DNA from: a virus
DNA length: 28,120 nt
Virus record (IMG/VR): IMGVR_UViG_3300017917_001748
Location: 1 to 28,120 of that record
Strand: one strand, 5' to 3'
The notes beneath the pieces were generated by a model. The model was not told the DNA's origin and did not search any database. It saw nothing but the letters and a program-made list of their open reading frames with translations. Both the position numbers and the translations under genes were made by a program. The first letter of the stretch is position 1. Every line of letters starts with the position of its first letter. This document shows positions 1-8,800 of this stretch, in pieces.

Positions 1-1
1 C

Positions 2-565
2 TTGATTGCAAACACTGCAGGTCAAGTAGCTCAACAAATTGAATTAAACATCTGGAGCGGTAGCGCTGCAGTAAATGGTCAATTTGCTGGTTTAATCAAT
101 CAATTATCTGGATCTGGTGCAAACTTTGTAACAGCTTCAGCTCAAGTAACTTCAAGCAACGTTGTTGCTGAATTAACTAAAGTAGTAAACGCTATCCCTA
201 ACACAGTATACGGTAAGGAAGACTTATACATCTACGTTCCAACTAACGTTGTAAAAGCTTACCAAGTTGCTTTAGGTACTGCTAACTACCAATTCAATGC
301 ATTCACTGGATTTGCTCCATTGAACTTCCAAGGTATCAACTTAGCATGGTGCCCAGGTATCCCATCTAACATTATGTTAGCTGCTCAAAAATCTAACTTA
401 TTCTTTGGTACAGCTTTAATGTCTGACAAGAATGAAGTTAAGGTATTAGATATGGCTGATTTAGATGGTTCTCAAAACGTACGCGTTATCATGAGATATA
501 CAGCTGGTGTTCAGTACGGTATTGCTTCTGATATTGTAGTATACGGTCCAGCAGGATTAATCTAG
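2..565 (+). CDS. Major capsid protein, C-terminal part (truncated by window start)
   Basis: About 187 residues are visible; the frame is open at the left edge, so the TTG at base 2 is probably just a Leu codon and not the real start. The protein forms the icosahedral head shell. The call rests on the capsid-like C-terminus: a stretch around residues 70-125 with LYIYVPTNVVKAY and an end reading VRVIMRYTAGVQYGIASDIV, which resembles the terminal strands of capsid proteins in Bacteroidota phages. The position just before a portal and connector cluster agrees. A hairpin follows the stop, suggesting heavy separate expression. It could be another abundant head protein, but capsid is the best reading. 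Confidence 0.72.
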   Translation: MIANTAGQVAQQIELNIWSGSAAVNGQFAGLINQLSGSGANFVTASAQVTSSNVVAELTKVVNAIPNTVYGKEDLYIYVPTNVVKAYQVALGTANYQFNAFTGFAPLNFQGINLAWCPGIPSNIMLAAQKSNLFFGTALMSDKNEVKVLDMADLDGSQNVRVIMRYTAGVQYGIASDIVVYGPAGLI

Positions 566-585
566 TAGATTAGAAAGAAAAATAT

Positions 586-606
586 AGCGGGAGTTTATCT
601 CCCGCT
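586..606 (+). terminator. Stem-loop after the capsid gene
   Basis: An 8-bp perfect stem, AGCGGGAG pairing with CTCCCGCT around a 5-base loop, sits 20 bases after the capsid stop. The tail is AT-rich (TTAAATTAA) but not a pure T run, so it may be a partial terminator or an mRNA 3'-end stabiliser. Confidence 0.5.
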
Positions 607-627
607 TAAATTAACTCAATATAATTA

Positions 628-642
628 AATTATAATAACATG
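628..642 (+). promoter_or_regulatory. TTATAATAAC element at gene start
   Basis: AATTATAATAAC abuts the ATG at 640. Similar elements precede the genes at 1291, 4674, 11620 and 21812. It may be a phage promoter box or a translation-initiation element; the role is inferred from recurrence only. Confidence 0.3.
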
Positions 643-1185
643 GCTTGTAACATTTCATTAGGATATAATGAACCTTGTAAAGACAGTATAGCTGGTCTTC
701 AAGCTGTGTACTTCATTAACTTCTCAACCGGTAGCTACACATTAAATGCTACTGATGTTGTAACTGCATTTCCTTCAGGAACTGTAGCTTACAAATATGA
801 GTTGAAAGGAACTAACGGATACACAGAGACAGTAAACACTTCTAGAGATAATGGTACAACATTCTTCAGCCAAGAGTTAAGCTTACAATTGAAAAAATTA
901 ACTGCGGAAGCAACTAAAGAATTCAAATTATTAGCTTACGGCAGACCTCAGATTGTTGTATGGACTAGAGATGGAGAAGCATTGTTAGTAGGTAAAAATT
1001 ATGGTGCTGATATGACTGCAGGTACAATTACAGCAGGCACAGCATACGGTGATTTATACGGCTACACTGCAGTATTTACTGGTCAAGAACCTTTACCAGC
1101 TAATTTCATTAGCGGTTCAACTACTTCAAACCCATTTGCAGCGGTATCAAACCCTCCAACTGTGGTTTTAGGAACAAATAGTTAA
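640..1185 (+). CDS. Virion structural protein (tail tube or decoration candidate)
   Basis: 181 residues with no signal peptide or membrane segment. It is rich in Thr, Ser, Gly and aromatic residues, with strand-like alternation throughout. The N-terminus (MACNISLGYNEPCKDSIAGL) and the later segment with VGKNYGADMTAGTITAG followed by GDLYGY and FTGQEPLPANF match a pattern I associate with abundant virion proteins encoded next to the capsid in Bacteroidota phages. It has its own flanking hairpins (586-606 and 1221-1253), as expected for a highly expressed protein. Tail tube and head decoration are both possible; the sequence alone does not decide. Confidence 0.55.
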   Translation: MACNISLGYNEPCKDSIAGLQAVYFINFSTGSYTLNATDVVTAFPSGTVAYKYELKGTNGYTETVNTSRDNGTTFFSQELSLQLKKLTAEATKEFKLLAYGRPQIVVWTRDGEALLVGKNYGADMTAGTITAGTAYGDLYGYTAVFTGQEPLPANFISGSTTSNPFAAVSNPPTVVLGTNS

Positions 1186-1220
1186 TGCAGGGGTTTTAAA
1201 TAATACCCTGTCTCTATAGC

Positions 1221-1253
1221 AAAGTGCCTCCCACCAACCCGGGGGGCATTTTT
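1221..1253 (+). terminator. Rho-independent terminator
   Basis: AAAGTGCCTCCC pairs with GGGGGGCATTTT (with two G-T wobbles) around an 8-base loop and ends in a T5 run. It is the most convincing intrinsic terminator in the left part and closes the capsid/structural transcript before the gene at 1291. Confidence 0.75.
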
Positions 1254-1276
1254 ATGCTCAAATAAAATCAAAATTA

Positions 1277-1293
1277 GTGGTTATAGTAACATG
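1277..1293 (+). promoter_or_regulatory. GTGGTTATAGTAAC element
   Basis: GTGGTTATAGTAAC lies directly before the ATG at 1291 and after a strong terminator, where a new transcript would have to begin. It shares GTGGTTATA with the element at 21794. This placement is the best argument that the motif is a promoter. Confidence 0.4.
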
Positions 1294-1650
1294 AATATAG
1301 TAACACCAGATACTTCAGGTTCAATTTACTTTAGCGTTAAAACTAGACCAACACAATCATATAGCCCATTTAGAGTTAAGATGAATTGGACTAATGAAGA
1401 AACAAACGCTACTGGTAGTCAAGTTGTAACCGCATCTTATGACAGTAATGATTTTTTAAACGTTACTGCGTCATTATACGCTTCATCATCTCAATTCTAC
1501 AAATTACAACTTATACAGTTAAGTGGTAGTGTTGAATGTAATGAAATATACCGTGGTGAATTATTACCAACAACTCAATCAGCAATAATTAGAAACAGTG
1601 ACCCATACTTCTCATACACTGGATCTAATGATGTTTATATATTATATTAA
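1291..1650 (+). CDS. Small structural-region protein, unknown function
   Basis: 119 residues, not recognised. It is Ser/Thr/Tyr-rich with alternating hydrophobic residues, so probably all-beta, and has one Cys and no signal or membrane segment. It ends 2 bases before the portal gene and follows a terminator and the GTGGTTATAGTAAC element, so it heads the portal-connector operon. Position suggests a minor virion or neck protein; that is inference. Confidence 0.55.
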   Translation: MNIVTPDTSGSIYFSVKTRPTQSYSPFRVKMNWTNEETNATGSQVVTASYDSNDFLNVTASLYASSSQFYKLQLIQLSGSVECNEIYRGELLPTTQSAIIRNSDPYFSYTGSNDVYILY

Positions 1651-1652
1651 TT

Positions 1653-2960
1653 ATGGAAAATAAAAACATAGTACCAAACGGAAACGCTAAAGGTGTAACC
1701 AAAGTAGTTAACCTATCAGGTGGATACATTTTACCTAAGATTTCTGAATCATCTAAATCCAGAAAAGCATGGGTAGAGATTGGTATTGAAGGACAAGATG
1801 ATTTTTTTGCAACGCTAATTAAGCGTTATGAAACATCACCTACTAACCAATCATGTATTGATGGAACTACAGACTTAATCTATGGTAAAGGTATTAAAGC
1901 TAAAGATAGATTAGATTTAGAAGAATACATCTACACATTAACTACAGATGATGAAATTAGAAAAATTGTATTTGATTACAAACTATTTGGTAATGCAGCA
2001 ATACAAGTGGTATTTAATGATTCTAGAGACAGAATTATTAACTTTTATCATTTACCTGTTGACACATTAAGAGCAGAGAAAGTAGATGAAATGGGTAATG
2101 TACCTGGTTATTACTACTCACCTGACTGGACTAATAGACAAATTAAACCAAAATATATTCCAGCGTTTGGTCAAAATGAATTTGAAGAAGATGTTCAAGT
2201 AATTTTCTTTAAAAAATATTCACCAGGTAAATTCTACTATGGTGTTCCTGATTATTATAGTTCAATTCAATATGCTGCAGTTGAGGAAGAAATTTCTAAC
2301 TTACACATCAGCAATATTTTAAATAACTTTATGCCTTCAACTATCATTAACTTTAACGGTGGTGTTCCGCCAGTTGAAGAACAATTTATGGTTGAAAACA
2401 GCATTATAAATAAATTCACTGGTACTAGCAACGCAGGTAAATTCATTTTATCATTTAATGAAAATCCTGAATACAGAACAACTGTTGAAATGTTACGTCC
2501 AGAAAACTTACACCAACAATATGATTTCTTAGCTGAAGAATCAACACGCAAAATCATGTTAGCACACCGTGTAACATCACAAATGTTATTTGGTATCAAA
2601 TCAGCATCTGGATTTAGCTCAAACGCTGATGAATTAAAAACAGCATATGAAATCTTCTACGCAATGGTTATTCAACCATTCCAACAAGATGTTATTCAAC
2701 AAATTCAAGGTATTTTAGAATACAATGGTATTGATGGTGAAGACATTTACTTTGCTCCATTGATTCCATTTGGATTCTTAGCTGAATTAATGGATGACGC
2801 TGGTGCTGCTCAAGCAAAAGAAATTATTGAAAATCCTAATGATGTTCCTGATGCAGTTGCTGAGCCTGCTCAACCAACAGAAGAAGACCAACCAGAAAAT
2901 CCAAATGAAACAATTGGACAGGTTACAGGACCAGAAAATACAGGAATACAAGGTACATAA
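1653..2960 (+). CDS. Portal protein
   Basis: 435 residues, a usual portal size. The dodecameric portal sits at one capsid vertex, is the DNA channel and anchors the terminase and tail. Visible family features are an N-terminal region (residues ~45-80) leading to a GKGI turn, a central segment with FGNAAIQVVF and LPVDTLRAEK (~110-150), a YGVPDYYSS element (~195), then the long helical stem region with HISNILNNFMPS. A late segment around STRKIMLAHRVTSQMLFGI is typical of PBSX/SPP1-type portals in Bacteroidota phages. The acidic, Pro/Glu/Asn-rich C-terminus (~395-435) is probably disordered. The antisense open frames here are shadows. Confidence 0.85.
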   Translation: MENKNIVPNGNAKGVTKVVNLSGGYILPKISESSKSRKAWVEIGIEGQDDFFATLIKRYETSPTNQSCIDGTTDLIYGKGIKAKDRLDLEEYIYTLTTDDEIRKIVFDYKLFGNAAIQVVFNDSRDRIINFYHLPVDTLRAEKVDEMGNVPGYYYSPDWTNRQIKPKYIPAFGQNEFEEDVQVIFFKKYSPGKFYYGVPDYYSSIQYAAVEEEISNLHISNILNNFMPSTIINFNGGVPPVEEQFMVENSIINKFTGTSNAGKFILSFNENPEYRTTVEMLRPENLHQQYDFLAEESTRKIMLAHRVTSQMLFGIKSASGFSSNADELKTAYEIFYAMVIQPFQQDVIQQIQGILEYNGIDGEDIYFAPLIPFGFLAELMDDAGAAQAKEIIENPNDVPDAVAEPAQPTEEDQPENPNETIGQVTGPENTGIQGT

Positions 2961-2976
2961 AATAAAATTATAAGAA

Positions 2977-3501
2977 ATGCAATCAGGAAGTAAACCATAC
3001 TTATTTTGCTCTAGAAATGATATAGTAAAACGTACACCATTAGGCGGTAACGTTGACCCAGAAAAAATCATTCCATTTGTTAAAACAGCTCAAGACAAAT
3101 ATATCTTGATTACGTTAGGTACTGTTTTGTACTCTAAATTACAAGAAGATGTTAAAAACGGAACATTGACTGGTCAATATAAAACATTAATGGATGAGTA
3201 TATTGTAGATACATTAGTACACTATGCATTAGTAGAAGCACTACCATTCTTAGCTTATTCAATTACTAATGGTGGTATTGTTAAAAATATCAGTTCAGAA
3301 CAAGCAACATCACCTAGTAAGGTTGATATTGACTTTTTACTACAAAAAGAATTACAAACAGCACAGTTTTATTCTGAGCGTTTAGTGACTTATTTGATTG
3401 CATATTCACAAAACTATCCAGAATACTTGGCTACTACAGGATACAGTGATAACGTGTATCCAGATAAATCACAACAATATAAAAACGGTTGGGTATTATA
3501 A
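2977..3501 (+). CDS. Head-tail connector (adaptor)-like protein
   Basis: 174 residues, mostly helical. It lies immediately after the portal, where the first connector (gp6/gp15-like adaptor) is normally encoded. The pattern, an N-terminal loop then helices around DPEKIIPFVKTAQDKYI and LMDEYIVDTLVHYALVEALP, and a C-terminal YPEYL segment, resembles the Bacteroidota phage family I know as DUF6712; the family name is from memory. It likely forms the ring below the portal. The stop overlaps the next start as TAATG. Confidence 0.6.
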   Translation: MQSGSKPYLFCSRNDIVKRTPLGGNVDPEKIIPFVKTAQDKYILITLGTVLYSKLQEDVKNGTLTGQYKTLMDEYIVDTLVHYALVEALPFLAYSITNGGIVKNISSEQATSPSKVDIDFLLQKELQTAQFYSERLVTYLIAYSQNYPEYLATTGYSDNVYPDKSQQYKNGWVL

Positions 3502-3668
3502 TGGAACAAAACAAATCATATTTAGGCTATAAACCTAAAGACAATAATTTAGTTAAGTTAGCACAGTATTTGCGCGTTAAAAACGCAAATAAAACGGTAA
3601 AAAACGCAGAACTAACTAAGTCAATTAGTTTGTCACAAAATAAAGTACTTCAAAATAAACGCTTCTAA
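3501..3668 (+). CDS. Small basic protein, unknown function
   Basis: 55 residues, Lys/Asn-rich, starting MEQNKSYLGYKPKDNN and ending VLQNKRF. It is joined to both neighbours by TAATG overlaps (3499-3503 and 3666-3670), which strongly supports it as real despite its size. It lies within the connector cluster, so a neck or assembly role is possible. No family recognised. Confidence 0.65.
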   Translation: MEQNKSYLGYKPKDNNLVKLAQYLRVKNANKTVKNAELTKSISLSQNKVLQNKRF

Positions 3669-4189
3669 TGCAAACATATTATTCATTTACCAATTTCTTT
3701 AATAATGTATGTTTATCACATCCAAACATTACTACATTCACTATGGGTGATTTGTATAATGTAGACATGGCTAAGCAAACATTATTTCCATTAGCGCATT
3801 TGATTGTGAATAATACAACAATTGCTTCTGGTTTAATGCAATACAATGTTACGTTATTAGTAATGGACAGAGTAGTAGATATAACTGATAATTCAGAAGG
3901 TCATTACAATACATTGATTAAGAACTATAAGGATGTAACTAATATAGTTGACGTACATAATACATCATTATCAACATTAAATGATATTACATCTTACATT
4001 TACAGAAATCCACAAGCATACCAGTACAATGTAATTGGTGATTCATTAGCTACACCATTTGAAGAACGTTTTAATAACTTACTTGCTGGATGGGCTATTG
4101 ATTTGAATATAGCAGTTGGTAATGTAAACCCAATGTGTGTAATCAATATTAGTGATAACCAAGCAAACGGAGGTGATAATGTATGTTAG
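3668..4189 (+). CDS. Tail-completion / neck protein candidate
   Basis: 173 residues. The early part holds HPNITTFTMGDLYNVD and the hydrophobic strands FPLAHLIVNN, YNVTLLVMDRVVD, then a helical section and a C-terminal strand INISD. This layout (N-terminal helix, DxD-like turn, alternating strands, long helix) resembles small tail-terminator or tail-completion proteins encoded between connector and tail genes. It overlaps the next gene by 7 bases. The call comes from position and fold-like pattern, not from a signature motif. Confidence 0.5.
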   Translation: MQTYYSFTNFFNNVCLSHPNITTFTMGDLYNVDMAKQTLFPLAHLIVNNTTIASGLMQYNVTLLVMDRVVDITDNSEGHYNTLIKNYKDVTNIVDVHNTSLSTLNDITSYIYRNPQAYQYNVIGDSLATPFEERFNNLLAGWAIDLNIAVGNVNPMCVINISDNQANGGDNVC

Positions 4190-4656
4190 AACCAGAAGTA
4201 TTACAAGCGGAACAAGCATGGGCTCAGCAAGTAGTAACTAATGCTAAGTCAATCTTAATCCGTAATAATAAAAGAGCAAGTGGTAAACTAATTAATTCAA
4301 TTAGATACCAAGTAGCACCTGACGGCAAGATTAAATTCTTTTATGCTGAAGAAGGTAAATACGTTGAGCAGGGGAGAAGACCTGGAGATAGGTTTCCACC
4401 ACCTGCTCCCATTGAAAGATGGATTAGACAAAAAGGAATTAAGGGTATAAGTAGAGATGGTAGAGCAATTAGTGATAGATCATTAACATTTTTGATTAGT
4501 AGATCCATAGCTAGAAAAGGTATTAGACCACTACCATTTATAAGAGATGCTGTTAAAAAAGCAGTTAAAGAATTTGCACCTAAATTAGCTAAAATTAAAG
4601 CTAAAGCAATGGTACAACGTTTAAAAACTGATTTGCGTAGCACCCTAAAAAAATAA
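4183..4656 (+). CDS. HK97 gp10-like tail-completion protein
   Basis: 157 residues, very basic at the C-terminus. The HK97-gp10-like pattern is visible in order: SGKLINSIRY (~32-41), strands leading to YVEQGRRPG (~60-68), PPPAPIERWIRQKGI (~72-86), then LISRSIARKGIRPLPFIRDA (~108-127) and a Lys-rich terminal helix. Such proteins complete or stabilise the tail end at the neck. It fits directly before the tail genes. The antisense open frame is a shadow. Confidence 0.75.
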   Translation: MLEPEVLQAEQAWAQQVVTNAKSILIRNNKRASGKLINSIRYQVAPDGKIKFFYAEEGKYVEQGRRPGDRFPPPAPIERWIRQKGIKGISRDGRAISDRSLTFLISRSIARKGIRPLPFIRDAVKKAVKEFAPKLAKIKAKAMVQRLKTDLRSTLKK

Positions 4657-4661
4657 TTTAA

Positions 4662-4676
4662 TGTTATAACAACATG
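4662..4676 (+). promoter_or_regulatory. TGTTATAACAAC element at gene start
   Basis: TGTTATAACAAC abuts the ATG at 4674, in the 17-base gap between the neck and tail genes. It matches the elements at 628, 1277, 11595 and 21794. Confidence 0.35.
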
Positions 4677-5891
4677 GCAATATCAATTACTCAAACTCCA
4701 TCTAATATACAACCGGCACAATCACCGCTTGTATTTTCTGTGACTGAAACAACTCAGGCATATACAGGTAGTGAGTTTCAATATACAGCAAATTTATATA
4801 TCTGGAGCGGTAATATAAACGCATCAGGATCAACATACGCTTATCAATTAAGAAAATACCCAAACCAAGTAGGTACTGGTATTTTTGATTTTGGACGTAT
4901 GGTTAATTCTACATTACAAGATTTATCAGCTACTAACGGCAGCAATGTCAAATATTATAAGGCTGATTTTGGATACAGATATTTTAACGGTACAACATAC
5001 GTTACATCTAGTTTAACATTAGGCACACCTTATAAAGCATATGATGGATACGCAGTATTTCCAGATACAATTAATGAGTCATTACAATCACAAGATGTAT
5101 ATTGGCCAATTATGTCTGATGCTGGTCAAGTAACACAATCAGTATTAATTACAGATAAATCAAATGTTGGTGGTAATGCTAAAGGATTAAGTATTTGGAC
5201 TGGTGCTGCTGCAGGTAGTACTTTACCAACATCAGTTGAATGTACTGCTAGCTATGCTAATGGAACTACATTAAGTTCAACAACAGCATTAACAACGGGA
5301 GCAACTAATTCAACTGGATCTATTACTCATTTACCATCTGCACCAGCAGACGGTGATTGGAGCAGTTACTGGCCTACTACTAACAATTTAATAGCTTATA
5401 CTTTTGTAGTTAAAAATGGATCTACAATAATGGCTAGAAATAGTTATGAAGTGGTTTGTGAGCAATACTATATACCAGTAAGAATTGCTTATAAAAACAG
5501 ATATGGTCAATTTGACTTTATTAATTTCTATAAACGTCATGATACAACATTTAATACAGATCAACGTTTATACCAACCACAATTAGGTAACTGGAATGAT
5601 GGTACTTCATTATCATACAATCAATTCCAAACTAGACAACAACGTTATATTGTTGACTCAACAGAACAAATTAGTTGTAATACAGATTGGTTAGAAGAAG
5701 GATACAATAACTTAATGAAACAATTAATGGTATCAGATGAGATATACTGGTGCTATGATCAAATAAATAATTTAGTTAGACCTTTAACTATTCAAACTAA
5801 TAGTTTACAATTCAAAACACACATCAATAATAAATTAATACAATACACAATTGCGTTTGATTTAGGTCAGCCATTTAAGTTAATACTATAA
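4674..5891 (+). CDS. Tail/baseplate structural protein
   Basis: 405 residues, Ser/Thr/Tyr/Asn-rich and probably all-beta, with no signal or membrane segment. The N-terminus (SPLVFSVTETTQAY then FQYTANLYIWSG) looks like the opening of Bacteroidota phage tail proteins with Ig-like strands. The C-terminal third has conserved-looking WLEEGYNNLMKQLMVSDEIY and a final strand TIAFDLGQPFKLIL. It lies between the neck genes and the large tail protein, separated from the latter by one base. The exact part (distal tail, hub or tube) cannot be told from sequence. Confidence 0.6.
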   Translation: MAISITQTPSNIQPAQSPLVFSVTETTQAYTGSEFQYTANLYIWSGNINASGSTYAYQLRKYPNQVGTGIFDFGRMVNSTLQDLSATNGSNVKYYKADFGYRYFNGTTYVTSSLTLGTPYKAYDGYAVFPDTINESLQSQDVYWPIMSDAGQVTQSVLITDKSNVGGNAKGLSIWTGAAAGSTLPTSVECTASYANGTTLSSTTALTTGATNSTGSITHLPSAPADGDWSSYWPTTNNLIAYTFVVKNGSTIMARNSYEVVCEQYYIPVRIAYKNRYGQFDFINFYKRHDTTFNTDQRLYQPQLGNWNDGTSLSYNQFQTRQQRYIVDSTEQISCNTDWLEEGYNNLMKQLMVSDEIYWCYDQINNLVRPLTIQTNSLQFKTHINNKLIQYTIAFDLGQPFKLIL

Positions 5892-5892
5892 T

Positions 5893-8800
5893 ATGGGAGT
5901 TATAAGTGCACAAGGATATAGTGGCAAATTAGTTGCTAAGGAGTCAGGATTAATTCTTGACACTTTTGCTGATGAGTCAATTAAGGTATCAAATAATATT
6001 CTTGATTTATTTGATTTAGGACAAGTACCAGGTACATTTTCTAGAACAATTACATTACCAGGAACAAAAAAGAATGATGCTTTCTTTGAGCAATATTATG
6101 ACGTATCAGTTTATTTCCCAGATCAATTCAATACTAACCAAAAAGTAGAAGCATATCTAGATTTTGATGCGTTTTATTTACTTGATGGTTTTATGCAATT
6201 AAATAAGGTAAATGTAAGAGCAAATAAGTTTATTGACTCATATGAAATTACTTTATTTGGTTCAATTACTAATTTTAGCGTTGATACAAGATCATCTTTT
6301 CTAACAGATATTAGTTCTTTACGCGCTTATAATCATACGTCTTCTTTAACTAATATTACAGCAAGTTGGCAACGTAACTTATTTAATGGTGATATTGTTT
6401 ATCCAATGGCTGAATATGGTCAACAAATATTTTATTCACAAGACGGACAATTTGGAATTAATACAACTAGTGGATCATTAGATGTTCAAGATTATAAACC
6501 AGCTATCCGTTTAAAGAAAGTATGGGATGCTATTTTTGATGAATTTGGTTACACATATACTGGATCATTTTGGAATCAGTCATGGTTAAATGATGTTTAC
6601 TTACTTGCTAATAACAATTTAAGAACACCTGTATATCAACCAAGCATTGAAACATTTGGTCAAGGTAAAATTAATTCAGTATCATCATCTCTTTATGTTG
6701 TTTTAACATCATCTGCTTCATTAGATTTTACAGCTGAGGCTATTGAGTATGATTATAACGGTAAATTTACATTAGGCACACCAGCAACTTATACAGTTGA
6801 TTCTGTTACTACATTAGATTGTGAAGTTAAATTTGGATATTCTTTTGCAGGATATACTGCAACAGATACAATGGTAAATTTTAATGTTTATTTTGTTACT
6901 GGTTCAACAGCATATACATCATCATTAACTTCACTTAACACTCAATTAAACACAATAACACCTCCTACTACTTTCTCTACACGTAATGATAGTACTGTGT
7001 TTAAATCACCTGCATTGCCAGCAGGTACATATCAAATAAAATATGGTGTATATAGTCCTATTAATGTTAGTTTTTATTATCAACCAAACCCAAATCCAGA
7101 AAGTACAAGCTGGTTTAAAGTAAATAAAGTAAATCAAGCTGCTGATAATAAAATACTTGATTTAACTAATAACATGCCATTTGGTACGTCTGGAATTAGA
7201 GTAATTGATTTTATCACATCAGTACAAAAGAAATTTAATTTAGTTATTTACCCATCTAAGGTAAATCCTAATCAATTTATAGTTGAATCATTTAATAACT
7301 GGTATAATTCAGGTGATACAGTTGATTTTAACAAATACATCAATCTAAATGAAAAAATTGAAGTTTTACCTGCTAACCAATTAGGTTACAGACAACTTAG
7401 ATTCAGTGATGCAGATGATTCTGATTATATTGAAACAATATTCAAACGCACAAACAATAGAGTATATGGTGAATCAAATTATTATGATTCAGGTTCATTC
7501 TTTTCTCAAGGTAAATTAGAAGTACTTAGTAATGTAATTGCTTCTGGTCCGTTAGGATTAATACCAGGATCAGTATTTACTGGATCAGCATCAGCTGTAG
7601 GAACAGGAATATGTACAACATATGAATTTAATAATCCATCTTCAGATAATATTGCTTTTTTAAATATTACATTATGTGATGGAACTCCATTAAGTACAAC
7701 AGTAGATAGAAATTCTCTTCAAAACTACTGTGTTTTAAGTGATTCTTATATTGATTTTTATAATAATGATGGTCAAAATCCAGTTCAAATAAATAGTTTA
7801 GGTGATTGTTCACCAGCACCAACAGGAAGTGTTTCTATAGGCACTGCTTATCCAACATATGTTCCTTATTATGTTGCAGATGATAAGTACAAACCAGCAA
7901 GAGTATTACCACGTATAATGTTTTATAATGGATTAGTTAGTGCATCTGCTTATTATGTAGACGCTGCTAATTCAACTAATACTGCAGTGCAATCAGTACA
8001 ACTTAACAAATATCCTTATTTTGACAATTATAGTACTGGTAGTTTAAATGGTACTGCTTCTATATTTCCACAATTAAATTCTAAATCATTACTTTATAAT
8101 AATGAACAAGCAGTATGGGGTACAACTCCAACTGCATCTTTAGTATCTGAGTATTGGTCTGATTATTTAAGTTTATTATATAATCCAAGAACAAGATTAT
8201 TAAATGCAGCAGCGGTAATTCCGTTATCTGATTATTTTGAATTAGAATTAAATGATGTTGCTCAATTTAGAGGCAACTATTATCATTTACGTGCTATTAA
8301 TGATTATGATTTAAAAACAGGTGAATGTTTAGTTCAGTTATTAGGACCATTGTTACAGGAAACTCCATTAACAACATTTGTAACACCTACAACTTCAACT
8401 ACAACAACAACTACAACAGCTGCAACAACAACTACAACAAGTACTACTACTACTACAACAACAGGGGCTGCAACTACAACTACAACAACTACTACAACAT
8501 CAACAACTACAACAACAACAACATACAGAACACAATATTTAGTTGAATTATGTGGTGGTGGTTTAGGTCCATACATTGTAACTAGAGCAACTGGTGATAC
8601 TCCAGCTGGTATAGGTCAAGCATTTAGAATTTCAGGAAATTCAGGAGCTGGATTTAATGGTACTAATTGTTGGACAGTATTAGAAATTGATCCAGTTGGT
8701 TCAATTGATTATGCTGATTTAGCATTTGGAACTGTATTTAGTACTTGTGAAGCTTGTGTACCAACTACAACATCAACAACTACAACTACTACAACAATAG

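Noticed and set aside
2267-3071. Antisense open frames across portal and connector genes
   Set aside because: They lie wholly within well-supported + strand genes, with no starts or motifs of their own.
8325-8576. Open frames rich in Asn/Tyr (+) or Val (-) over the tail-protein linker
   Set aside because: They are reading-frame by-products of the ACA/ACT repeat; the Thr frame belongs to the 1336-residue protein and the others have no support.
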